Origin: Sisyra terminalis
Lineage: Eukaryota; Arthropoda; Insecta; Neuroptera; Sisyridae
Reading direction: 5' to 3'
Assembly (NCBI GenBank): GCA_958496175.1
Contig: OY292275.1
Location: forward strand, 58,295,701 to 58,359,700
DNA length: 64,000 bases
The notes beneath the pieces were generated by a model. The model searched no databases and had not been told where the DNA came from. It saw only the letters and a program-made list of their open reading frames with translations. The position numbers were made by a program, and so were the translations under genes. Position 1 is the stretch's first letter. Each line of letters begins with the position of its first letter. This document shows positions 1-10,400 of the stretch, piece by piece.

Positions 1-420
1 AAACACATTCATGTTTAATAAAAATTTGACCCCCTATTTTAACACTGAAACCAACAGTTTTGGTATAGTATACAAAATTCGACCAAATTTTTAAAGAATT
101 GAACTTTGATCTTGAATAACTTTTGAACACATGAACTAATCAAAAAATGCTATCAATCCTTTTTTGTAGAGCGTTTAATTATCTATTATGATCCTAGAAG
201 ATATTTATTATTTAAATAGTCGTTTGAACGGTATAAAAATCAGAAGAAGTAATAATAACTTTTCCCATGTTATTTTTATGGGAAATAAAAAAATGCGATG
301 AGGACAACCATAATATTAATATTAAGAACTGAAATTTTAAGTGGTGTCTTTTTACGTCAAAACAAAACTTTTCAGCCTGTTTGCAAAAAAACATTTTTTT
401 TTTTTTGAATCACTAATATA
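1..420. repeat. Diverged copy of a foldback repeat family
   Basis: This stretch shares modules with the elements at 26560-27066 and 53935-54590: a line reading roughly 'aactttgatcttgaataac', then 'ttttttgtagagcgttta', then a small palindrome close to 'taatattaatattaag' near 310-330. The match is partial and diverged and the left end is cut by the window edge. No gene is seen here; the 60-residue open frame on the minus strand has no recognisable features. Confidence 0.5.
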
Positions 421-844
421 TTTTCAACTGCTAGTTTAAGAAAAATAAAGCTTTTCATTATGTTCGAATTAGTTTTCCAAAATGTTTGGAAAAAGATTAT
501 TAAGTAAATAAAGTTCAAGAAAGCAATACAGAAATATTTTATTACCGAATTCGAATTTACTGTAACAAATTGAAAACTAATTAAATTTTATAGTGAAAAC
601 AATACAAAACTAAATAAACCTCATTCGGCTCTATTAAATTTTTTGCATAAACACTTATTATTATTAAATTTATTTCATCATTGTTTTGCATACAAAAAAA
701 TCAGGTTTACAAATCGTGATTTCAGTGTAAACTTTTAGGATTTAATTTTGTATCAATTATTGATTAATTAAACTATAAACTTTTTTTTTTATTATTCAAA
801 TGTTATTTACAACCTGTAAAAGAATTACAATCAGCAAATTGTGC

Positions 845-1327
845 GGTTAAATTAATAGTCCTGTGCAGTGGAGCAGTTCATAAAATTGGCAAAAGTTCAA
901 GTACCTTTAAATTCTTTCATTCATTAAAAATGTACTCTTCGTGTTGATCGTAAAACAAAATCTTTTATGCAACAATCAATATCAATATATACTAGAAAAC
1001 TAGCGTGATCCCTGGAAAATAATCGTCTGGGTGGTCCTTAGAAATATAAAATATCCCAAATGACCCAATTTCACATTAATCACCAAACGATGCAAGGATT
1101 AAGAAGAAAAAATTTCGTCGTTCTTCACTATATACTAGAATATACTAGACAACTTTCGTTATCCTGGTTCAAATATTATCATACATTTAAGACCAGTGGC
1201 GTAACGTCAGTCTACGCCGTCCGGAATAGACCGGAAATTTGCCGCCCCCTATTTTCATCATTAGTCAAGAAAATTAATGAAAAGTCTAATACCTTTATAT
1301 TCTTTTAACTAATTATAGACATGTATT
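845..1327 (+). repeat. Dispersed repeat, same family as 43857-44466
   Basis: About 470 bp that match 43900-44600 closely. Shared landmarks are 'gcaacaatcaatatcaat', 'atcaccaaacgatg', 'ttcgtcgtt' and 'catacatttaagac' followed by 'cagtggcgtaacgtc'. A shorter related piece lies at 35850-36030 ('ttgccgcctcttattttc'). The last 130 bp (from about 1197) resemble the left end of the hAT element at 44467. The 82-residue open frame here is part of the repeat and not a gene. Confidence 0.7.
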
Positions 1328-2019
1328 CAGTGGCGTTGCTATGAAACCAAGGGCCCTGGGGCAAATTAAAAAATGGGGCAACAAGTTTTAGCAATTAAAA
1401 ATATGAAATATACAAATACTTTAAAAATGCTAAGCTGCTTAAGCTCTTCTCAGAGTACTGCAAGGCAGGTAATAAAAATATTAAACAGTAACAACATAAA
1501 TTACGATTAATACTTGGTGTAGGTTTGGCTAATAAAACGAAATAGAAAAGATTCAAGGATTTATTATATAAAGGTCGGGCCTACCAACTGACTAAATAAC
1601 AATTATATTTGCAATTTTTTCCTAGCTTTAGTTTTCGCAAAAGTATCAATGACTTCGTTTAAATCCAGGCTTGATGCGGTTTTGTTTTCAATAGCTATTA
1701 GCGATAAATATCGGAGTCGAGTTTGGCCCATATTATTTCTTAAATATTTTTTTATTATTTTTAATTTGCTAAATGACCTTTCAGCTGCTGCAGAAGTGAC
1801 AGGAATTTTAAAGAATAATAACATCGCTGTAAATACTTCCGTTAGGTCGTATTCTAGCACTCCATATTTACTCATTATTTCCTTAAATAATTGGTGAACT
1901 TTCAACTGAATTTCCAAAAGTTCAGTTCGATCGAGATTTCTGTTGAGGATTCGAGGGCCCTCTGAGCTTGAGGGCCCCGGGGCACTGCCCCACTTAGCCC
2001 CTAGGTAGCTATGCCACTG
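1328..2019 (-). mobile_element. Short hAT element, copy 1 (reverse orientation)
   Basis: A 692-bp element bounded by CAGTGGCG and CATGCCACTG-like ends. Just inside the ends lie GC-rich blocks ('gggccctggggcaaatt' and 'gggccccggggcactgcccc') that stand out from the AT-rich surroundings. Two more copies lie at 16896-17606 and 29004-29684 in the opposite orientation. The only coding content is the C-terminal piece of a hAT transposase, so the element is non-autonomous. No matching 8-bp target duplication is visible at this copy. Confidence 0.85.
1603..1930 (-). pseudogene. hAT transposase C-terminal dimerisation fragment
   Basis: About 104 residues are open. They contain the hAT C-terminal signature [15 protein letters not shown] followed by a helix-rich tail ('[17 protein letters not shown]'). 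In the family this region mediates transposase dimerisation and carries part of the catalytic triad surroundings. Here it stands alone without the BED finger, the DUF4371-like region or the main catalytic core, so it cannot be an active transposase. The frame has stayed open in all three copies of the element. Confidence 0.85.
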
Positions 2020-2356
2020 GTCCTCTAGGAGATAAGTCTTATGACCCTATCTCCTCTTTATCACTCTTTCCAATGTTTAGTTTCCGATTCACATGTAAAA
2101 AAATTGAAAATTTTTGAATTTTTCATAATTTGCTCGGTTTCTATAGAATTTCTATAGAACATACTCACCTATGTAGAAGAAAAACCCCAATTTTGCTTGA
2201 TTGTATTTTGTAAGTCAAGAAATTTTTCATAAATTAGATGAGGAAATTTCCAAGTGAAAAAGCACGGAATTTGTTGAAGAAAAGAAAATGCATATTTTGT
2301 CTTTCAACAGTTTATTTTTGATTTAATTGATACATTAATTTTTTTTGTCGTTATTT

Positions 2357-4816
2357 TTAAGTTCCTTTCATCAAATTGTCCAAAATTTTATTAGTTTTCG
2401 CCCTAACTCCATGTATAGCGATGAATGTATTTTTAATATCATTCGAATCAACTTTCATGCTAGTCAAGTTCTTGTAATCCTCCACAAAGTTTTTATAATT
2501 TTCGAGTTTAATTTTCAACGATCTCGTTACAATTCCCGTCATGTAAATATCTTCCAAATGATAGGAAAGATAATCCAAAGCAACTTTGCCCATCGATTTG
2601 GCCACAACTTTGGGAATCAGATACGCAGATCCATCGAGATAATTCGGGACGTCCCCCTGATATTTATAGAACGACAAAAAACGCTTAGTGTTATTTTCTC
2701 GAGACGGAAACCTATTTATCATTAGTCTTCCGTAGAGCTTTTGCTCTGTCGGATTTCTTCTCTTAATATAATGACCCAAGTTCTTCATATTAACGAACAC
2801 ATCATCGTCGACTTTCAAAATAAATTTGGCCTGAGAACAATATTTATCAGTCCACAGCAGTAGGGAAATCGTTTTGAGCGTGATGGAAGTAAATGTGTCG
2901 ATGATATTAAGTCGCAAAAGATCTTTAAATTTTTTCTGTTCTCCTTGTAAAGCGTTTTTGATCGTTCGACTCTTAACCCAGCCAACAATGAATACTAATT
3001 TCGCTTTGTAGTGTAACATATTTTTTCCCCAAGTACGTCTAATTGCTATGCGTTCTTTGAAATTTTTTGCATCGCTAATTATGCCTATGAGCAGCGAGAT
3101 TGCTACACCGTTATAGTTGCAGTCCAAATTTGACTCATCAATTATTCGAAGGATGAGACTTTTTGCCGGATTTTGACTACCGTTGAAAGTTACATTTTCT
3201 ATAAAAAGAAAAGATTTTAGTACAGAAGAAAACCAAAGTTTTCGCTAAAACTTAAAATCCGGTTTCCGATATGTCGCTTTATGTGTTATAAGTCGAAGTC
3301 TCCACTTGATTGATTATTTTATCGCATTAAAAGTGATTATCGTGGATAAAAACGTTGAAAAAATGCTTCAAAATTGCACCCTTTTCCCGTGGTTGTTTAC
3401 CCCCGTTTTGTATAATCGATAAAAACACATACGAAAAATATTGGAAATTTGTTTACCCCGCAATTCAATTCCCTACTTCAAATTTTATAGTGATCATCTT
3501 AACCGTCTGTTCTCTTAGTAGGGGAGACCGGGTATAAAAGTAACAATTTGTATTTTTACCTTGATTTTTGGCTGGGTGTTATTATTGCCATTAAATAAAT
3601 ATAACCACATATAAATTTAGCGTATGTCCTTCACAGTAGAACCTTGATTTATTAAATGATGGTGTGTTTTATATGATTAACACAGAGTTAAAAAAAATTG
3701 TCAGTTGCTAAGGGTTGCTAATGAAAACATAGTACAAGTTTAATCAACAAATTACTTTTTTAAAGACTTTATTTTAATGATATAAACCAAATTCAGGATT
3801 TTAAATACTCAAAAAATATATATTTTAAGGAAATGAATCAATAGAATGCCGTGACAACGCATAAGAACTACTGCAAGAAGAACTACCGACACGGAAATGT
3901 ATCGAAAACCATTCTATTGAAGTAGATATCCATAAAAATATGATGTTAGTAATAAAATCATTACGAGGACAAAAGTAACATATTACTTTTGTACCCTAGG
4001 GAGCCATGTTACTTTTGTACCCATTCTCATTTTTAATAAAACGTGTAATATAACTTTAAAACGGAACATGTAAGACAAAAATGAATTTAAACAATGTACA
4101 ATTTAACCAATCAAGAATGGATATGCAAAAATTCGATTTGCTGTGATCCTTTTACGACTATGTAAACAATAAATAAGAAAACGTTGAAAAACTGATTTTT
4201 GACTCGTTAAAACACATTATGTCCTATTATATAACCTAACAACATACTGCGCACGCGTCGACTTAATGCGATTGAGGGGGGTGCTCTAGGCTATCACCTG
4301 ATGGGAGCAAAACGATGTTCGCCCATTGGATAAACCTAGAAAGTATTTGTTACTTTCGACCCGGCGTTATTTTTGTACTCAGTCTCCCCTAATTTCGACA
4401 AGACTACTTACTTATCCCTAAGATAGAGTAAACATATATTTTCACCTTAGAATACTAGTTAAATTTATCTAACAGATAAATTGTCTTTTAAATAGCTATC
4501 TAAAGGATATAGTTTTTCTCTTTATGAGTGTAAATGCCAACCTTTAATGATTCGATTAGTATTGATTGCATTTATTATATTTTTAATTAAGTGAAAATAG
4601 AATTCGACCGTTTTGAATTGGACATTTGTCTGTCTTCCAGACTTTAATTCAAAGTTATTCTGATTCTATTTAGTACTAATATTTTTTTAAAACAATATTT
4701 GATACTTACTTCCAAAGTTGTCAATTTTAAATTTGAATGGAACTGATATTATACGTTCGATTGAATAAGCTGGGGTGATGAAAATTGTAAAGAAAAAGAC
4801 AAGAAGTGGAATGCAT
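2357..4816 (-). CDS. GT31 beta-1,3-galactosyltransferase-like protein (5' exon not found)
   Basis: Predicted type II Golgi glycosyltransferase of family GT31, which transfers galactose or N-acetylhexosamine in beta-1,3 linkage from a UDP-sugar. Two exons are clear: 4816-4710 and 3198-2357, joined at phase 1 (GGA A|AA AAT), with donor GTAAGTATC and acceptor TTTTATAG. Exon 4816-4710 encodes a hydrophobic anchor (CIPLLVFFFTIFITPAY). The main exon (279 codons plus stop) has family motifs in order: RIAIRRTWG, FIVG, a 'TLKTISLLLW' block, the metal-binding DDD in KVDDDVFVN, NYLDGSAYLIP, and EDIYMTG near the end. The anchor exon starts after an acceptor (TTTTCCAG) with a split codon, so a short first coding exon must lie upstream. 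The 1.5-kb intron holds a TIR element. The specific acceptor sugar cannot be told. Confidence 0.85.
3520..4390. mobile_element. TIR element (AGGGGAGAC ... GTCTCCCCT) in the GT31 intron
   Basis: About 870 bp bounded by 'aggggagaccgggtataaaa' on the left and, inverted, 'gtactcagtctcccct' on the right. Further internal mirrored words ('aaaagtaac' and 'gttactttcgacccgg') support terminal inverted repeats of about 30 bp. No coding frame is seen. The ends resemble those of the element at 31892-32805, suggesting related non-autonomous DNA transposons. Confidence 0.7.
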
Positions 4817-7467
4817 CTGGAAAATATTATAAAAAAAAAAATATTATTAAGTTCTTACTAGACATCATATTATGCATACATGTCATATTATTATACAAAT
4901 CGGGGGTATACGTCTATCAGAAAAAAGCTTCCCATAACAATTTCCTTTTCCCTCGATCATGTATGCATTATCTTATTCTCATAATTAGATAATTATTTTT
5001 ACTTTATTATAGAAGAACACTAGCTAAACCCGGCAGACGTTGTCCTGCTAGCCAATAGTTGTAAATAGATAAATTGGATTTAGGAAAAAAAAGCTTGAGA
5101 ATTATTAGAATCACCTCCCTTATCATCCTGCAGAATCTCTCGTTGTACTAATTATAACTCACCTACAATATATACATTAATCAATTACGTTTTGAGAATC
5201 TCTACCTCTAAAAATCACTATGCGATCGTAACAATGAAGTATTGACAGTTAACGGTTATTGTATTGACCGTTGAAAAAAAGTTTTTTTTTTGCGATCACA
5301 GGTATATTACTGACTCAAGAAAATATAAAAACAGTCATTAAAGTGGATTACATATCGTGACACAATTTGAGCTAAATGGATACAAAACTTTTTGAGTTTT
5401 TGAAATCTACACAAACCATCATAACAATTCTATATAAGTAGATAAAACATAGATTATGCATTGTTTATTGAAATCAGAGATTGCCAGAGGTGGCCAACCC
5501 GCGAGATGCATCAGACTTTTATAAAATGTATACATTTTATAATGACCATAGTGGTGAAAATCAATATATTATAAATGTTTACAGTGTATCTAAATTTAGT
5601 GTGGAGAATTTGAGATATAACTTCAAAAATGGTCCGTGGAGTTATGATGCATTTCCGAAGTGACCCGCAATACAATTTGGGTTGGCCACTCCTGATTTAA
5701 AATATGCTGATTGTTTGATATCTTAAAAAAGAACATTGATTTTTAATTAAAGAGTCCAGTTTATATCCACTTAATGGATGTCCATTTAATAATTTTAATC
5801 GGGCTACTTCTAAATGCAACTTTTATTATTAATAATTAAACGTAAATACGCAAACTTTTCTTACGTAGAAAAATTATTTGAACTTAATTACAAAGTTTCT
5901 ATCGAAACAGTTAAGCTGCCTTTAAATTGGAACCGAAAAAAACCAGAATAAAATATTGGTACAACTATTTAGGTTAGACTTGTTTGTGGCCTTTATACTT
6001 ATTTTTGGCGAAACACGCCTAAGATGTACCTGCAAACAAATTATTATCAAAATCAATAAACCTGTTATTGAATCATACGAAAGAATGCAGGTAGGCAGAA
6101 ATTTACGTTCGAATTATCGACCTTTGATCCATAATAATAAATATTGTGACCGAAACCGGCTTAATTCCGAGCTGATATGAAATTGCAAATAATTCTCTAC
6201 CTGCTATCAACGGATGGTATAAAATAGCATAGTAAAAGCTTGAAGGCCAACATGTGTGAAAAAGGTAAGCTCAAAAGTGTTACTAATGGATTTGGTAACA
6301 CATGTTAATGTAATTATAATTGACAACAAATAATAAATACCTCAAACTGGTTCCAAATTCCTTAAACGATATATTTAAAGCTGCCATTCTCTCATTTTGA
6401 CCTCTTATGCATACGAAAAATCCTTAAATTCTCACCTATATATGAGTTTAAAGACATACATAGATGATTCTAAACATATTTTTATATTTGTCTATTTGTG
6501 TCCTGTAAAATTGAATTGTTTTTTGGCTAATTCGATCCAAAGATCGCTATTAATCAGGGACTGGAAGCTTACTGGAAATACTCCGGTTTTCTTTACTACT
6601 TCCTTAAACATATTTGTTTTACGGGCTAAACGATATCATTTGTAAAATACTATTTAGTTTTTGAATATTGGCCAAGGAGTTTTTACAATAACTTCCTATC
6701 CCATAAACTAATGAGCGTAATGGATCTAGTGATGGGACCAATTGGGGCAATTTTACTTTTTCACCAGCACAACATAACCCAGAAGATTCACCGATGTATT
6801 TTAACGCCTTATAATATTGGCAAATGATTGTCATTTCCCCAATTCTTCCATATTACAATGAATATTAAGTAAAATATGTAAATAACACATAAATTAAATA
6901 AATAAAAATGTCAAATTCAAACGTTGCTAAGCGTATTTCAAAATAAATCACAGGCATCAATGATTACAAATAGTATATAGGCAAGTAGGTGTAATAATTT
7001 GCAGAAGATGTCGAGGGACATCTTAATCTTCTAGAGGTAAAAAATATACTTTATATTCGATTCCTATGCCTACCGAATATACAAAGAAAATTTCATGAAA
7101 ATTGGTCCAGTCATTCTTGAGTTATAAATAGTGTAACTAACACGGCTTTCTTTTATATATATAAATAAATTTAAATGAAAATTTAGATATTGAAAATTCT
7201 AATTTAATGAAATATTTTGGTTCAAAAAATAATCACATACCTTTTATCCATATCGTTCTATTAAAATACAAACTTCAAATAAGTAAATAATCAGTGTTTA
7301 ATTTCACATTAAAAACATAAAATCTAGAAGTTTGAAAATATTATTTCTTTATCAAAAAATTATTTTAACAACAAAAATAGTTATAAAATTTAATATTTAA
7401 TTTTTTTAAAACATTTTGCATGATCAATAAAAAATTTATTAACTAAATAATTTGATTAATGTTTATT
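4817..7467. other. Gene-poor repeat region between GT31 and ACSF2
   Basis: No gene is supported here. It should contain the missing first exon of the GT31 gene, but no start codon followed by a donor of the right phase was convincing. The region holds a 1.3-kb repeat (5022-6400) and, near 7040-7165, a tail reading 'tgaaaattggtccagtcatt' then a run of TATA, which resembles the 3' end of a widespread class of insect dispersed repeats. Confidence 0.6.
5022..6400 (+). repeat. 1.3-kb dispersed repeat, copy 1
   Basis: Direct-orientation partner of 9370-10610. Shared words include 'cccggcagacgttgt', 'gaatcacctccc', 'aatattggtacaac' and, at the right end, 'taaacgatatatttaaagct'. Nested inside near 5480-5700 is a short segment bounded by 'gaggtggccaacccgcg' and 'gggttggccactcctg', i.e. 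hAT-like ends (GGGGTGGCCAACC type). The identity of the outer repeat is not recognised. Confidence 0.7.
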
Positions 7468-10400
7468 TTACGTTAATACCAATTCATTTTGTGTTATTTC
7501 TTTGAGTTTAGATCGTAAAGTTTTTCCCGTGGGCGTGCGGGGAAAATCGGTGAAAATTTTTAAATACTTTGGAATCTTGTATGACGCAATTTTGCCGTGT
7601 AAATATGTTTGCAACTGTTTCATGGTTATTTCGACGTCTTTTTCCAAACGTAGGGCCAAACAAATTGCTTCTCCAAGGCGATCATCAGGAATGCCGTATA
7701 TCTAAAGTATAATTGAGGGTGATTTTTTTTTTTACTTTTTTTTTTTTTTTTGGCCTCATTGTGAAACTTTGTTGGGAATACAAAAAAAAAATCCCTGAAA
7801 GTTTGAGCCCTTAATATTAATTTTAAGTCCTCGACCAACACGTGTAAAGATTTCTCATTGAAAATACACGGAAAATCTGATTTTTTATTTTTAAATTTCT
7901 ATATCTCAGCGGCATTTCATGAGATCGCTTTTACCAAAGATGGTTTTTTCTCAGAATTAAACGCTCTACAAAAGTGCCCATTGCGACAAAGTCGTAACTC
8001 ACACTGGTGAAGTAGTACGGGCCACTGAACCTGATTTTTCCATAAAATTCGCGTTTTGCATTTATCTCGAAAATAACAAGAGCTACGGAAAAATTATAAA
8101 TAAAAAACTTGTTGAGAATTTGATTTCCTACAAAAAAAATTTTGTAGACCAAATCGCTAAGATCAATATTAAACGAGATATTAAGCCTTTTTAAATCAAT
8201 ATTCAATTCAAAGTTTAAATAAATGATCGGCAAAAATTTCACAGAAAAATCAATTCAAGGCTTAATATCTCGTTTAATCTTAGCGATTTGGTCTACAAAA
8301 TTTTTTTTGTAGGAAATCAAATTCTCTACAAGTTTTTTATTTATAATTTTTCCGCAGCTCTTGTTATTTAATAGATAAATGCAAAAAAAACGCGAATTTT
8401 ATGGAAAAATCAGGTTCAGTGGCCCTTACTACCTCACCGGTGTGAGTTACGACTTTGTCGCAATGGGCACTTTTGAAGAGCGTTTAATTCTGAGAAAAAA
8501 CCATCTTTGGCAAAAGCGATCCCATGAAATGCCGCTGAGATATAGAAATTTAAAAATAAAAAATCAGAGTTTCCGTGTATTTTCAATGAGAAATCTTTAA
8601 ACGTCTTGGTCGAGGACTTAAAATTAATATTAAGGGCTCAAACTTTCAGGGATTTTTTTTTGGTATTTCCAACAAAGTTTCACGATGGGACCAAAAAAAG
8701 TTAAAAATAGTAAAAAAAAAACCCTAGTATAAATGTTTTGTTTTTGACTTTTGTAATCGTTTCTTATACTTGAAATGGAATCTTCCTATATGAAATCAAC
8801 AATTGAGATGCGTCACATGATTTTTTATTTTTTTTTTAATTATAATTTGTAATGTTTCGCAATCTGTCCCAAGCAAATAAGTGAATCTGTTGAACGTATG
8901 GACGGAACTTTCAACTTCACCACCTGTAGGGAAGCTCCAGGAATACATGATTTTTGATTTTGATAAAAAAAAATGTGAATAATATTTGGAGTACTACAAC
9001 TATTAAACTATCGTTATTTTTTTATTGCTTTCTTTTTCATTTGAAGGTCAACTATCCCAAAGATTATTCTCATTTTTTTATTATTTAAACCAAAAATCAA
9101 GCGGCGCACCCCATTTGTTGGTTTCATATAGAAAGACTCAATGATATTAAGTACTTACGGCACATTCAAGTACCCCAGGAATTTGTCCAATGTATTCTTC
9201 AATTTCTTTGGGAAAAACGTTTTCTCCGCCTCGTATGATCATGTCTTTCAATCTTCCGGCAAGTTCAATATTTCCGTCGTGGTGCAAAGCAAATTGATCT
9301 CTGGAAATTCATTTAAAATGATGTAGAATGTTACGAAATTTCATTAAATATATATCTATATATTATATACTAGCTCAACCCGGCAGACGTTGTTTTGCCA
9401 GCCTATGGTTGTAAATAAATAAATTAAATTTAGCAAAAAAAAAACCTTATGAATTATTAGAATCACCTCCCGTATCAACCCGCAGTATCCCTCACTGTAG
9501 CAATTATAACTTACTCTCAAGATATACGTTTATCAATTACGTTTAGAGAAAATTTGCTCTACCTTTAAAAGTCACTGCACCATCATAGCAATGCACTATT
9601 GATAGTTAGCGGCTATTGTATTGCCCGTTGAAAAAGCCGTTTGGCGATCGCAAGTATGTTTTCGACGCAAGAAAAAGATAAAAACAATCTTTGAAGCGGA
9701 TTGTATATCGTGACAAAATTTGAGCTAAAACAATGATAATTTTTTTGAGCTTTTGAAATCTACATAAACCAACACCACAATTTTATATATGTAGATAAAA
9801 GACAGATTATTCATTGTTTATTTAAATCAGAGGTTGTCAAAGGAAGCTAACCCGCGGACCACAAAAGGCACCTTTGACAATTTTTTCGACCCGCGATATG
9901 CCACAGGCTTTCATAACACGTATACCTTTTATAATGACCAAATTGGTGAAAATCGAAACATTAAAATGATTACAGTGTATCTAAATGTAGTATGAAGAAT
10001 TTGAGATATAACTTCAAAAGAGGCTCCCGGAGTTATGATGCATTTCCGAAGTGGCCTGCAATATCATATGTACAGGCCACCCCTGATTTCATGTATGCTG
10101 CTTTTTCGATATCGTAAAAAAATTCTATCAAATCATTAAAGCTGTCTTTAAATTGGAACCATAAGTGAAATCAAAATAAAATATTGGTACAACACTAACA
10201 TGTACCTGAAAATATAATATTATCGAAATGGATTAGCCTGTTCTTCAATCATACGGTAGAATTCAGGTAGACAAATATTAAAGTACAATTTTTCTGACCT
10301 TTGCTCCATAATGACCATTATTGTGAGCAAAATCGAATAAATTCCAAACAGGTGTGAAATTGACAAGAATTCTACCTGTTCTCAACTTGCGATAATAAAT

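Noticed and set aside
2345..2725. 126-codon plus-strand frame opposite the GT31 gene
   Set aside because: It is the antisense shadow of the GT31 exon, which has all family motifs on the minus strand.
7626..8600. Three open frames of 71-103 codons at 7626-8600 as genes
   Set aside because: They are mirror-image translations of the two arms of the palindrome (for example both contain '[15 protein letters not shown]'), with no start context or family match.
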